This document shows, in pieces, positions 42,716-52,147 of a stretch of 64,000 nt of DNA; positions within the stretch are counted from its first letter, which is position 1, and each line of letters opens with the position of its first letter. Origin of the DNA: an uncultured Spirochaetales bacterium (lineage in GTDB: Bacteria; Spirochaetota; Spirochaetia; Sphaerochaetales; Sphaerochaetaceae); assembly GCA_949300325.1 (NCBI GenBank), contig CASGDQ010000021.1, positions 1-64,000 on the forward strand, read 5' to 3'. Made by a program: the position numbers and the translations under genes. The notes under the pieces are model-generated. The model had not been told where the DNA came from, ran no database searches, and worked only from the letters and a program-made list of their open reading frames with translations.

Positions 42716-44173
42716 TCACATCCTGGAATACAGATCCTCGTAGATCCGTTTTGAATTGTTCCAGGAGAAGTCTTTCTCCATTCCACGCTTCTGCATCTTC
42801 ATCCAGGATTCCGGCCTGTTGTAATAGAGCCAGGATGCATGGTTGATCCTATCCATCAGAGCCCATGCGGAATATTCGTCGAATGCAAATCCTGTTCCTG
42901 TTTCCTCATATTCGTTGTATGGCTCGACGGTATCCTTCAGCCCGCCGACGGCATGAACGATTGGAATGGTTCCATACTTCAGTGCAATCAGCTGCGTCAG
43001 ACCGCAGGGCTCGAATGCCGATGGTACGAGGAATGCATCGACTCCTGCATAAATCTTATGCGACAGGTCATCAGAGTACATTATCCTCGCTGCGACCTTT
43101 TGCGGATACTTGCTTTGATAGAAGCGGAACATGTTCTCATAATTTGGATCTCCAGTGCCGAGTACGATGAGGTTGATTTCTCTCGAGCAGAGCTCATCCA
43201 TTATGATATTCACAAGGTCAAGTCCCTTTTGATCGGTCAGGCGGGAAATTATGCCTAGGGTCAGGACATCTGGATTTATCGGGAGACCCAGCTCTTTCTG
43301 AAGGCTTGTCTTGTTTTCCTTCTTACCGTTTTTGAGTGATTTTTCGGTATACGTCTTATAAATCTTCTTATCTGTATGAGGATTCCACTGGGTATAGTCC
43401 AGTCCGTTGATTATTCCCCAGAGCCTTTCATGGCGCCAGCGGAGGATGTCGTCCAGCCCATCTCCGAAATTCGATGTCTGTATCTCGTTTGCATAGCTGT
43501 TGCTGACTGTTGTGATGTAGTCGGAGTATACGAGAGCTCCTCTCATCATCGAGCAGTTCCAGCTGTTTTTGGGTACGCTTCTGTCCTGGTATGGCGAAAC
43601 GAGAAGTCCTGGCTCGAAGCATTCCCAGGGCAGTCCTGACACCCATTGGATATGCCCGACATCCCAGGTTCCCTGGAATCTGATGTTGTGGATTGTGAAG
43701 ACGGTCCTTATTCCCTGGAAGAACCTGTCGCCCTGGAATACCGTATTAAGATAAACAGGAACCAGCGCGCTCTGCCAGTCATGGCAATGGATTATATCCG
43801 GACGGAAGCCGATGAGAGGAAGAGCAGAGAGGACAGCTTTTGAGAAATATGCGAACCGCTCCAGATCCTGGAACATATCGTAGTAGGGGACCAGGCCGCC
43901 GAAATACTGTTCGTTGTCGACGAAGTAATATCTTATCCCGTCAAGCTCGAGAGTCTTTATTCCCACATAGATCCTGTTGTCCATCTGGAAATAATAGACA
44001 GTCTCCATCTTGTTGCGATATTCCTCTTTTATTGCATGGTAGTTCGGAATGATTACACGGATGTCGTATTCGTTCTTATCGAAAGCTTTCGGAAGGCTTC
44101 CGCATACGTCTGCAAGCCCGCCGGTCTTGACAAAGGGAACACATTCGCTGGCAACATACAGTATTCTTTTCAT
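42716..44173 (-). CDS. glgA: Glycogen synthase (ADP-glucose type, GT5)
   Basis: 485 residues, the normal length. N-terminal ASECVPFVKTGGLADVCGSL (ADP-glucose binding KTGGLADV), HCHDWQSALVPVYL, and C-terminal EPCGLTQLIALKYGTIPIVH with AVGGLKDTVEPY. It extends alpha-1,4-glucan chains in the cytoplasm. Encoded alone; other glycogen genes are not in the window. A perfect 14-base palindrome lies in its upstream region at 44265. Confidence 0.95.
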   Translation of the reverse strand: MKRILYVASECVPFVKTGGLADVCGSLPKAFDKNEYDIRVIIPNYHAIKEEYRNKMETVYYFQMDNRIYVGIKTLELDGIRYYFVDNEQYFGGLVPYYDMFQDLERFAYFSKAVLSALPLIGFRPDIIHCHDWQSALVPVYLNTVFQGDRFFQGIRTVFTIHNIRFQGTWDVGHIQWVSGLPWECFEPGLLVSPYQDRSVPKNSWNCSMMRGALVYSDYITTVSNSYANEIQTSNFGDGLDDILRWRHERLWGIINGLDYTQWNPHTDKKIYKTYTEKSLKNGKKENKTSLQKELGLPINPDVLTLGIISRLTDQKGLDLVNIIMDELCSREINLIVLGTGDPNYENMFRFYQSKYPQKVAARIMYSDDLSHKIYAGVDAFLVPSAFEPCGLTQLIALKYGTIPIVHAVGGLKDTVEPYNEYEETGTGFAFDEYSAWALMDRINHASWLYYNRPESWMKMQKRGMEKDFSWNNSKRIYEDLYSRM

Positions 44174-44264
44174 AAGTTCAATTTCTCCCGTTTCAGCACA
44201 TTTTCTCAGGGATGGAATCAGGCCTTTTCCCCTTTTATATCATAACCCAAGAAAAACAGTATTT

Positions 44265-44278
44265 CCACTTTAAAGTGG
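44265..44278. promoter_or_regulatory. Palindrome between glgA and the MBL gene
   Basis: CCACTTTAAAGTGG, perfectly symmetric, in the 174-base divergent region. Possible operator for glgA, the MBL gene or both. No regulator is linked. Confidence 0.3.
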
Positions 44279-44347
44279 TTCTGAAAGCCGTTTTTATGAT
44301 TTTAAACCGGCAATAATGGATTAATATGTTTATATGGAGGCCTTCAG

Positions 44348-44932
44348 ATGTTGATACGGTATTTGGACCATAGCGGATTCATGGTGGAGGGAGATTCTTG
44401 CAATCTGCTTTTTGATTTTGTGAAAGGCGACCTTCCAAGTGCTGCCTTTTTGAAACCGCTTTATATATTCGTATCACATCGCCATGCTGATCATTTTTCC
44501 AAAAGGATATTCTCGTTGAATGCCGAAAAGATATTTCTCGATCTTAAGGAAAATGAATGCTGCTCATATCCCCTTTTTTCTTTTTGCACATATCCTTCGA
44601 CTGATGAAGGGGTATGTTTTGTAGTGCGTTTCGAAGACAAGCTGATATATTATGCAGGGGATAACGGCGACTGGTATTGGGACGAGGAAGAAAAATGGAG
44701 GGACCTTCAGCATGTTGCAACCCTTAGGAAAATAGGGCATGTCGATATAGCGATAGCTCCTGCAGATCCTCGTCTTCCTGATCCTTGCAGGACTTTTTCT
44801 GAAATTATTGATATTATGGATCCAAATCTCATCATCCCGATGCACATGTGGGGCAGGGAGGCTGATGTGGTGCCGCTTCTTAAAGAAAAATTTGGACAAA
44901 AGGTGGAATTTAAAAATGAAATACAGCTTTGA
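44348..44932 (+). CDS. MBL-fold metallohydrolase, UlaG-like
   Basis: 194 residues, GGAGG upstream. The metal motif is SHRHADHFSKR (HxHxDH), with YYAGDNGDWYWDEEEKW and a late MHMWGREADV His. Such short proteins resemble the UlaG (ascorbate-6-phosphate lactonase) branch but are not proven to share its substrate. The start of the next gene overlaps its end by 17 bases. Confidence 0.8.
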   Translation: MLIRYLDHSGFMVEGDSCNLLFDFVKGDLPSAAFLKPLYIFVSHRHADHFSKRIFSLNAEKIFLDLKENECCSYPLFSFCTYPSTDEGVCFVVRFEDKLIYYAGDNGDWYWDEEEKWRDLQHVATLRKIGHVDIAIAPADPRLPDPCRTFSEIIDIMDPNLIIPMHMWGREADVVPLLKEKFGQKVEFKNEIQL

Positions 44933-45293
44933 TCATAACAATTTCAATGTAATCGATCTTGAACGCAGCCTGGCTTTCTATAAAGAGGCCCTTGGATTAT
45001 ATGAGGTCTCCCGCAAATGCGCGCCTGATGGTTCATACACCATCTGCTTCCTTTCTGATGGAAACGGCCATCACAAGCTTGAGCTGACATGGCTGCGTGA
45101 TTTTGAAAAGGATAGGTACGACCTGGGAGATGAGGAATTCCATCTTGCCCTCCGTACAGATGACTATGAAGCATCCCTTGAAAAACACAGAAAGATGGGG
45201 TGCGTGGCTATGGAAAATGAGAAAATGGGCATTTATTTCATAACCGATCCCGATGGATATTGGATTGAGATACTGCCACCGGCAAAGCCTTGA
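44916..45293 (+). CDS. VOC-family protein (glyoxalase I-like)
   Basis: 125 residues from the ATG at 44916. Two beta-alpha-beta-beta-beta modules: HNNFNVIDLERSLAFYKEAL and HLALRTDDYEASLEKHRKMG, with Glu in KLELTW and DPDGYWIEILPP. It fits lactoylglutathione lyases, which act on methylglyoxal adducts, although glutathione use is doubtful in spirochaetes. Coupled to the MBL gene upstream; the pair may act in methylglyoxal detoxification (inference). Confidence 0.8.
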   Translation: MKYSFDHNNFNVIDLERSLAFYKEALGLYEVSRKCAPDGSYTICFLSDGNGHHKLELTWLRDFEKDRYDLGDEEFHLALRTDDYEASLEKHRKMGCVAMENEKMGIYFITDPDGYWIEILPPAKP

Positions 45294-45526
45294 GATTTCA
45301 TCTTGCCAGACAAGCCTTAAGCATGAAATCTATTTGATTATTCCTTATCTTATAAAAAGAAATATAATCACCATTCTACTTTTTTAAGTGTATGATATTG
45401 TATATTTCCATACATAATTACCGAATTTTCGATGTATAAAAATTCATTATTTTGCATCAATGTGTAGAACATCTTGCCAAGTTGGAGTAAAATACCTCTC
45501 AAGATTCAAAAATAGGAGGAATCTAG

Positions 45527-46774
45527 ATGAAGAAAGCATTGGTTTTGCTCTGCATGCTTCTTGCTGCATCTTTTGTTTTTGCTGGCGGAAGCTCTGAAAC
45601 ATCCGCAACATCGACATCGGCAGCCGCTGCAACCACAACCGCAGCTCCCGAAAAGAACAATTTCCATATTGGAATCGTAACAGGCACAGTCAGCCAGAGC
45701 GAGGACGACCTCCGTGGCGCTGAGGCTCTTATCGCCGAGTATGGTGCTGTTGCTGATGGCGGCATGATCCAGCATCTCACATATCCTGACAACTTCATGG
45801 AAGAGCAGGAGACCACCATTTCCGTTATCGCAGGTCTTGCTGATGATCCTTTGATGAAGGCTGTAATCGTCAACCAGGCTGTTCCTGGAACGACTGAGGC
45901 TTTCAGAAGAATCAAGGAAATGAGACCTGACATCATCTGCATCGCAGGTGAGGCACATGAGGATCCGGGCGTAATCGCAAGTGTGGCAGACCTTGTCTGC
46001 AACAACGACTTCGTAAGCCGCGGCTATCTCATCATCAAGACCGCTCATGATCTTGGCTGTGACACATTCGTGCATATTTCCTTCCCGCGCCACCTCTCAA
46101 TGGAGACGATGAGCAGAAGAGCCGCTATCATGAAGGCCGCTTGTGATTCCTTTGGAATGACATTTGTCATGGAGACCGCTCCGGACCCGACAAGCGATGT
46201 CGGAATCGCAGGAGCTCAGCAGTATGTTCTTGAACAGACTCCGTCCTGGATCGAGAAGTATGGACAGAATACAGCATTCTTCTGTACTAACGATGCTCAT
46301 ACCGAGCCTCTTCTCCGCCAGCTCATGCAGTACGGCGGCTACTTCATCGAAGCTGACCTTCCATCCCCGCTCATGGGATATCCTGGAGCTCTTGGAATCG
46401 ACCTCAGCGCAGAAGCTGGCGATTTCCCGGCAATCCTCAAGAAGGTTGAGGATTCTGTAATCGCAAAGGGCGGCGCAGGCAGATTCGGAACTTGGGCTTA
46501 CAGCTATGGCTACACAGTTTCAGCTGGACTTGGAACACATGCCATCAACGTCATCAACGGCGAGAGCGAGCTTCTCAGCAGAGCTGATGTCATGAAGGCT
46601 TATAACAAGTATACCCCGGGTGCAAAGTGGGGTGCTGCAAACTACACCAACGTCGATACCGGAGTTGCTCTCAGGAACATGTTCCTCGTATACCAGGATA
46701 CATATATCATGGGTAAGGGCTACATGGGAGTCACCGAGGTTGAGATTCCTGAGGAATATTACACCCTTAAGTAA
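45527..46774 (+). CDS. DUF3798 binding protein of an ABC transporter
   Basis: 415 residues. Signal peptide about 1-19 (LVLLCMLLAASFVFA), then GGSSETS and a Ser/Thr/Ala-rich linker (about 20-42), with no lipobox Cys. The mature domain starts FHIGIVTGTVSQSEDDLRGA and has the two-lobed look of sugar-binding (BMP/RbsB-like) proteins; KPT-type metal sites are absent. DUF3798 proteins are known only by family name; ligand unknown. Strong AGGAGG. It heads an operon with an RbsA-type ATPase, two RbsC-type permeases and a DUF6672 protein. A hairpin follows its stop. Confidence 0.88.
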   Translation: MKKALVLLCMLLAASFVFAGGSSETSATSTSAAAATTTAAPEKNNFHIGIVTGTVSQSEDDLRGAEALIAEYGAVADGGMIQHLTYPDNFMEEQETTISVIAGLADDPLMKAVIVNQAVPGTTEAFRRIKEMRPDIICIAGEAHEDPGVIASVADLVCNNDFVSRGYLIIKTAHDLGCDTFVHISFPRHLSMETMSRRAAIMKAACDSFGMTFVMETAPDPTSDVGIAGAQQYVLEQTPSWIEKYGQNTAFFCTNDAHTEPLLRQLMQYGGYFIEADLPSPLMGYPGALGIDLSAEAGDFPAILKKVEDSVIAKGGAGRFGTWAYSYGYTVSAGLGTHAINVINGESELLSRADVMKAYNKYTPGAKWGAANYTNVDTGVALRNMFLVYQDTYIMGKGYMGVTEVEIPEEYYTLK

Positions 46775-46798
46775 GTCTTTAAGAAAGAATTTCATCAA

Positions 46799-46820
46799 AG
46801 GGGAGGTGTATGCCTCCCCT
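46799..46820 (+). terminator. Hairpin between DUF3798 and ATPase genes
   Basis: Stem AGGGGAGG (46799-46806) with CCTCCCCT (46813-46820), loop TGTATG. Only a weak T tail, so partial termination or 3' protection of the binding-protein message is likely. Confidence 0.65.
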
Positions 46821-46858
46821 GTATTTGCTTATAAAACTTTATTAACGCAGGAAAAATA

Positions 46859-48481
46859 ATGGAAAACAAAGGATTGCCACTTCTTGAAATGAAGGGCATC
46901 AGCAAGGACTTTTTCGGCAACCAGGTCCTCTCCGATATCAATTTCTCCCTTTATCCGGGGCAGATACTTGGGCTTGTAGGTGAAAACGGTGCAGGAAAAT
47001 CCACGCTGATGAAAATATTGTTCGGTATGGAGGAGATCCATGCCACGGGCGGTTATGGAGGCGATATTCTCATAAACGGCGAAAAGGTCGTGTTCAAATC
47101 CTCCGAGGATGCCCTTAAGGCCGGCATAGGAATGGTCCATCAGGAATTCTCGCTATTGCCGGAGTTTACAGTAGCGGAAAACATCCTTTTTAATCGCGAA
47201 CCTGAGAAATACAGCGTTGTCAGCGAGCTTTTTGGAAAAAGACTTAATACAATCGACAGGAAGGAGCTCCAAAAGAGGGCCCTTAAGGCAATTGAAAAGC
47301 TTGGAGTATCCCTTGACGAGAATAAATACATCAAGGATCTGCCTGTAGGGCACAAGCAGTTTACAGAAATCGCCCGCGAGCTCAGCAAGGAAGATGACGG
47401 CAAAGCAGGAGAAAGCGGCATAAGGCTTCTTGTTCTCGATGAACCCACTGCGGTCTTGTCCGAGCATGAGGCTGAAGCTTTGCTGAAGGCTATGAAGATG
47501 CTCAGCAAGGCCGGCATTGCAATAATTTTCATCTCGCATCGTCTGCATGAGATCATCGATGTCTGCGATTCGATCATGGTCATGAGGGACGGATTGATCA
47601 TCAAGCAGGTCGATGCAAAGGATGCCGATGTTGCAAAGATCGCTTCCTGGATGGTCGGCCGCACCGTTTCAACGGAAAGGATAGAAAGAGGAACGGATGT
47701 CCGTGAGGATAAGGACATACTTACCGTGTCCCATCTTAAAGTCAACATGCCTGGCGAGATGGTCAAGGATGTGAGCTTTGCAGTGAAGAAGGGTGAGATT
47801 TTCGGCATCGGAGGTCTTGCCGGACAGGGTAAGATCGGAATTCCAAACGGAATAATGGGACTTTATGGGGCAAAAGGAGATGTCAAGTTCGATGGCAAGC
47901 AAATCAAGCTCAATGCTCCGCGCATGCCTTTGGATGCTTCCATGGCTTTCGTAAGTGAAGACAGAAGGGGCGTCGGGCTTCTTTTGGACGAATCTCTTGA
48001 GTGGAATGTCGCCTTTTCTGCAATGCAGATACAGAACAAGTTCCTTAAGAAGATCGGCTTCATAAAATTCCGTGATGGAGAAGCCATCAAAAAGATTACA
48101 GAAGACTATATTTCACAGCTTGAAATCAAATGCACATCCTCAAGACAGAAAGCCAAGGAGCTTTCAGGAGGCAACCAGCAGAAGGTTTGCTTGGCTAAGG
48201 CTTTTGCTCTTGAGCCCAAGCTGCTGTTTGTCAGCGAGCCGACCCGCGGCATCGATATCGGCGCAAAGGCCCTTGTTCTCAAGGCTCTCAGGAATTACAA
48301 CGAAAAATACGGAACTACGATCGTGATGGTCTCTTCCGAGCTTGAAGAGCTCAGAAGCGTATGCGACCGTATCGCCATCGTACAGGATGGCATGATCAAC
48401 GGGATTCTCGATGCATCCTCGCCGAGCGAGGAATTCGGATTGCTGATGGTCGGAAATGTCAAACAGGGAGGCGCAGAATGA
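46859..48481 (+). CDS. Sugar-type ABC transporter ATPase, RbsA/MglA family
   Basis: 540 residues, two fused ATPase modules. First module: VGENGAGKSTLMK (Walker A), LLVLDEPTAVLS (Walker B), with VGHKQFTEIARELS in place of a standard LSGGQ. Second module: LSGGNQQKVCLAKAFA signature and LLFVSEPTRGIDIG, where the Walker B Asp is Ser; its Walker A is degenerate (GLAGQGKIG), as usual in the second half of this family. About 40 residues longer than RbsA. Overlaps the first permease gene by four bases. Confidence 0.9.
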   Translation: MENKGLPLLEMKGISKDFFGNQVLSDINFSLYPGQILGLVGENGAGKSTLMKILFGMEEIHATGGYGGDILINGEKVVFKSSEDALKAGIGMVHQEFSLLPEFTVAENILFNREPEKYSVVSELFGKRLNTIDRKELQKRALKAIEKLGVSLDENKYIKDLPVGHKQFTEIARELSKEDDGKAGESGIRLLVLDEPTAVLSEHEAEALLKAMKMLSKAGIAIIFISHRLHEIIDVCDSIMVMRDGLIIKQVDAKDADVAKIASWMVGRTVSTERIERGTDVREDKDILTVSHLKVNMPGEMVKDVSFAVKKGEIFGIGGLAGQGKIGIPNGIMGLYGAKGDVKFDGKQIKLNAPRMPLDASMAFVSEDRRGVGLLLDESLEWNVAFSAMQIQNKFLKKIGFIKFRDGEAIKKITEDYISQLEIKCTSSRQKAKELSGGNQQKVCLAKAFALEPKLLFVSEPTRGIDIGAKALVLKALRNYNEKYGTTIVMVSSELEELRSVCDRIAIVQDGMINGILDASSPSEEFGLLMVGNVKQGGAE

Positions 48482-49527
48482 ATTTGAAAGAAAGATTGGA
48501 TTCGTTTATCAAGGCCTTCGGATTACCGAGGATCATCATCGGTCTCTTTTTGGTCTTTTTATTCATAATCTCTCCGTTCGCAGGAATAAACATCCTGACA
48601 GGACTCACCGATACTTTCAACAGGTTTGGCATGAATGCAGTGCTGGTGCTGGCAATGGTGCCGATGATCCACTCCGGATGCGGACTCAACTTCGGACTCC
48701 CGCTTGGAATCATTTCCGGTCTGCTTGGAGCCACGTTAAGCCTTGAGCTTAATTTTGCCGGAGCCGGTTCGTTCTTCATGGCGATTCTGCTCTGCACGCC
48801 GTTTGCGATAATACTCGGCTGGGGCTATGGCGTGCTTCTCAATAAGGTCAAGGGCGGCGAGATGATGATCGCCACTTATGTCGGATTCTCTTCCGTTGCA
48901 TTCATGTGCATCATGTGGCTTCTGCTTCCGTATGACAACCCTGCGATGGTGTGGGGCTATGCCGGGCAGGGACTCAGGACCACGATCTCTCTCGATGGCT
49001 ATTACTATCATGTGCTGCAGGATTTCCTTGCAATCCGGCTTGGCCGTCTTGAAATACCTGTGGGAATGTTCCTGTTCTTCGCATTCCTTGCATTCCTTGT
49101 GTGGCTGTTCTTGAGGACAAAGACCGGAACTGCAATGACTGCCGTCGGATCAAATCCGGTTTTTGCAACTGCAAGCGGTGTTAATGTCGATAAGATGAGG
49201 ATGCTTTCAGTAATCCTTTCCACTTGGCTTGGCGCTGTCGGAATCCTTGTCTACGAGCAGTCGTTCGGCTTCATCCAGCTTTATATGAGCCCTTTCAATA
49301 TGGCTATGCCCGCAGTCTCTGCGATCCTGCTCGGTGGCGCTACGGTCAATAAGGCGTCGATTGCAAACGTCATAATAGGAACCTTCCTTTTCCAAGGCAT
49401 CCTCACAATGACTCCAAGCGTCATGAACGGCCTTATCCAGACCGATGTGTCTGAAGTCATCAGGATCATCGTCTCCAACGGCATGATCCTTTACGCGCTC
49501 ACAAGAAAACAGGAGGTGGCAAGATGA
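48478..49527 (+). CDS. ABC transporter permease 1, RbsC-like
   Basis: 349 residues from the ATG at 48478 (ATGA overlap). About eight to ten helices; motifs GLNFGLPLGIISGLLGATLS and AVGSNPVFATASGVNVDKMR, the latter being the conserved BPD_transp_2 loop (usually G.N..AA..SGI.V...). Works with the second permease as a heterodimer. Confidence 0.9.
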   Translation: MNLKERLDSFIKAFGLPRIIIGLFLVFLFIISPFAGINILTGLTDTFNRFGMNAVLVLAMVPMIHSGCGLNFGLPLGIISGLLGATLSLELNFAGAGSFFMAILLCTPFAIILGWGYGVLLNKVKGGEMMIATYVGFSSVAFMCIMWLLLPYDNPAMVWGYAGQGLRTTISLDGYYYHVLQDFLAIRLGRLEIPVGMFLFFAFLAFLVWLFLRTKTGTAMTAVGSNPVFATASGVNVDKMRMLSVILSTWLGAVGILVYEQSFGFIQLYMSPFNMAMPAVSAILLGGATVNKASIANVIIGTFLFQGILTMTPSVMNGLIQTDVSEVIRIIVSNGMILYALTRKQEVAR

Positions 49528-50609
49528 AAAGTCTTAACATAAGACCGAAAGAAATTGTGATGAACAATATGGTCACCATCCTTTTCGTGCTCATATGTGC
49601 TGTCAGCATTCCCTTTTCCGGTTACAGCGGAACATATATCCTTAATGAGGTTGTGACCCGTTTGAGCAGGAACGCATTCCTTGTTCTTTCCCTTCTGATC
49701 CCAATCATGGCTGGAATGGGATTGAATTTCGGAATGACGCTTGGTGCGATGGCTGGACAGATCGGACTCATCTTCGTTTCCGACTGGAATATCGTAGGCA
49801 TTCCCGGAATGGTGCTTGCTGCGATAATATCCACGCCTATTTCGATTATTCTCGGCTATCTCTGCGGTTCGATCCTGAACAGGGCGAAAGGAAGGGAGAT
49901 GGTCACATCCTATATTATCGGATTCTTCATGAACGGCGTGTATCAGCTGGTTGTGCTTTATCTCATGGGATCCGTGATCCCCATCATGAGCAGCGCCTTG
50001 ATACTCCCGAGAGGCTATGGTGTCAGAAACACCGTAAACCTCATCGCAATGAGGAAAAGCCTTGATAATCTTCTCACTTTCTCCTTCTTCGGCGTGCCGG
50101 TGCCCGTGGCCACTTTCATTATTGTGGCGCTCTTCTGCCTCTTCATCCTTTGGTTCAAGAAGTCAAAGCTTGGACAGGACATGAGAGCTGTAGGGCAGGA
50201 TATGGATGTTGCAAGAGAATCCGGTGTGAAGGTGGAAAGGACAAGGGTCATCTCAATCGTGCTCTCAACGGTTTTCGCCGGTTATGGTATGATCATATAT
50301 CTTCAGAATATAGGAACCCTGAATACCTATAACAGCCATTCGCAGATAGGAATGTTCTCCATCGCGGCCCTGCTGGTTGGAGGCGCTTCCGTCGATAAGG
50401 CCAACATCCGCAACGTGTTTTTGGGCATAATCCTTTTCCACCTGATGTTCGCCATCGCGCCGATGGTCGGCCGTAACCTGATTGGACAGGCTCAGCTTGG
50501 TGAATACTTCAGAGTATTTGTCAGCTACGGGGTCATCACCGTATCTCTGGTCCTTTATGAGGTACGCAGAAGAAGGGCTGCAAGGCTTGCCCTGGAACAG
50601 GAGGCTTGA
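49524..50609 (+). CDS. ABC transporter permease 2, RbsC-like
   Basis: 361 residues, ATGA overlap with permease 1. Motifs GLNFGMTLGAMAGQIGLIFV and AVGQDMDVARESGVKVERTR match the first permease, so the two are ancient paralogues. About eight to ten helices. Ends just before the DUF6672 gene. Confidence 0.9.
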   Translation: MKSLNIRPKEIVMNNMVTILFVLICAVSIPFSGYSGTYILNEVVTRLSRNAFLVLSLLIPIMAGMGLNFGMTLGAMAGQIGLIFVSDWNIVGIPGMVLAAIISTPISIILGYLCGSILNRAKGREMVTSYIIGFFMNGVYQLVVLYLMGSVIPIMSSALILPRGYGVRNTVNLIAMRKSLDNLLTFSFFGVPVPVATFIIVALFCLFILWFKKSKLGQDMRAVGQDMDVARESGVKVERTRVISIVLSTVFAGYGMIIYLQNIGTLNTYNSHSQIGMFSIAALLVGGASVDKANIRNVFLGIILFHLMFAIAPMVGRNLIGQAQLGEYFRVFVSYGVITVSLVLYEVRRRRAARLALEQEA

Positions 50610-50611
50610 GA

Positions 50612-51079
50612 ATGAAGATAGCTATCAACAGGTCTTTCTATATCAGGATCGCTGCGATTATTGTAGTGATCCTGATCGGGGTATGGATGTTCTTCATAGG
50701 AAAGCAGCATACCATCCTCATCGATAATAACAAAACCGGCGACATAAAAGCTCTGGATGAGGTTTATGTCCAGATCGACAAGCAGCCTGAAATGGTTCTG
50801 TATAGCCGCATGAGGGATCAGTTTGTTGTTACGGGACAGTCCCATACGCTCAAGATCACTTATGTGGATGAGAACTGGAACGAGGTTACGATAGAAAAGA
50901 AGCTCGATATTCCGCTTGGTGAGAACATGATGCTTCTTTCTGTTCCGTATCTTGTTGCAAACCAGGATTCTACTCAAGAGGAATGGCTTACTCATTTCGA
51001 GAGCCTTGCTGTCTCAGTGGATACCGGTGCCAGCGAAGAGGTTGTTACAGATGAAACAGCCGCTTTTGCGGATTTTTAA
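50612..51079 (+). CDS. DUF6672-type membrane-anchored protein
   Basis: 155 residues from the ATG at 50612 (GGAGG upstream). One helix near the N-terminus (about 10-30), then a soluble beta-rich domain: HTILIDNNKTGDIKALDEV, VVTGQSHTLKITYVDENWNE. It should be anchored in the inner membrane with the domain outside. I place it in DUF6672 from its position and shape. Function unknown; perhaps an accessory unit of the DUF3798 transporter. Two hairpins end the operon. Confidence 0.7.
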   Translation: MKIAINRSFYIRIAAIIVVILIGVWMFFIGKQHTILIDNNKTGDIKALDEVYVQIDKQPEMVLYSRMRDQFVVTGQSHTLKITYVDENWNEVTIEKKLDIPLGENMMLLSVPYLVANQDSTQEEWLTHFESLAVSVDTGASEEVVTDETAAFADF

Positions 51080-51091
51080 TCATTCCTGCGT

Positions 51092-51174
51092 TGCATCCTT
51101 TCCCGCTACTTCCTTTTGGAAGCCGGGAAAGATGCATCAAATATCCAGATCTCCGGAAACGGAGATTTTTTTTT
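51092..51174 (+). terminator. Double-hairpin terminator of the DUF3798 operon
   Basis: First a long stem (51092-51105 with 51124-51136, one bulge), then ATCTCCG-GAAA-CGGAGAT (51149-51166) with a GNRA loop and nine T. The second is a classic Rho-independent terminator. Confidence 0.9.
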
Positions 51175-51256
51175 GCACATTACTTTAACACTTTGTTTAA
51201 AAAAAGGAAAAAGAAAGAAAATTATGTTAAAAACTTTCGTTTTAAAAAGAAAAAAC

Positions 51257-51285
51257 TTGCGTTATCGAAAATAGAGACTTATACT
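51257..51285 (+). promoter_or_regulatory. Promoter of the PP2C-TctCBA operon, leaderless type
   Basis: TTGCGT (51257-51262), 17-base spacer, TATACT (51280-51285), then seven bases to the ATG at 51293. An A-rich stretch upstream may act as an UP element. Confidence 0.6.
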
Positions 51286-51292
51286 TTACAGT

Positions 51293-52123
51293 ATGAAAAT
51301 CATCGAAAGGTTTGAAATGGGTAAACAGGGAGACATGGAGAGCAATGAGGATGCGATAGTCTTCTCTGAAAATTTCGCTGCCGTTATCGATGGCTGCTCC
51401 TGCAGAAGCGGTGTGACTTACGATGGCAAGACTCCGGGTAAAATAGCTTCTGAGATCGTTGCAAACGCGATCAAAGCCCTTAATCCGAATGCCACAGCTG
51501 ATGAAGCAGCATCGTTTTTGGATAGAAACATAAACGAATGGTACAGAAAAAAAGGCATATACGATTTTGTCAAAGATAATCCCCAGGCAAGGTGTGCCTG
51601 CTATTATGCCATATACTCGAAAACCAGGAGGCAGGTATGGGTATTGGGGGACTGCCAGGCTCTTATCGCCGGGCATCTGATCACATATTCAAAGCTTATA
51701 GATAAGCTCCATGAACAGTTCCGAAGTTTCATAATCAGGGCAAAATTGCTTCAAGGTGCGAAAGAGTCTGAGCTTTTAAAGAAACAGGCTGAGCTGAGGG
51801 TGATAGCTAAGGCCATCAGCGATTATCAGCCGATATTCCAGAACACAAACGATGATTTATTCGGTTATAGCTGCCTTGACGGCTTCTATCTGCCGGGGCC
51901 GATGCTTCAGGTTGAGGACGTTCCATATGGGACCGATGAGATCGTTTTGGCAACCGATGGATATACCAAGGTCTTGCCAAGCCTGGATGAAACCGAGGAT
52001 GTGCTGGCGGGCATGCTTAGAAGAGATCCTCTCTGCTATAGGGAAAACATGTCCGTAAAGGGTGTGATGCCCAAGAATGTTTCGTTCGATGACCGTAGTT
52101 ATCTACGAATCAGAATAGACTAA
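51293..52123 (+). CDS. PP2C-like protein phosphatase
   Basis: 276 residues. The PP2C metal motifs are all visible in order: ESNEDAIVF, FAAVIDGCS, VWVLGDCQAL, EIVLATDGYTKVL and SFDDRSYLRI, with one helical insertion (about 140-180). It should dephosphorylate Ser/Thr or a small molecule in the cytoplasm. No fused sensor domain. First gene of a run of eight closely spaced genes; 24 bases separate it from tctC. A role in controlling the transporter or the mutase downstream is possible but not shown. Confidence 0.8.
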   Translation: MKIIERFEMGKQGDMESNEDAIVFSENFAAVIDGCSCRSGVTYDGKTPGKIASEIVANAIKALNPNATADEAASFLDRNINEWYRKKGIYDFVKDNPQARCACYYAIYSKTRRQVWVLGDCQALIAGHLITYSKLIDKLHEQFRSFIIRAKLLQGAKESELLKKQAELRVIAKAISDYQPIFQNTNDDLFGYSCLDGFYLPGPMLQVEDVPYGTDEIVLATDGYTKVLPSLDETEDVLAGMLRRDPLCYRENMSVKGVMPKNVSFDDRSYLRIRID

Positions 52124-52147
52124 TACGTTTCGAGGAGGATGAAAGTT

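Noticed and set aside
45293-45329. GATTTCAT ... ATGAAATC inverted repeat as terminator after the VOC gene
   Set aside because: The arms pair, but the loop is long and no U tract follows; too weak to annotate.
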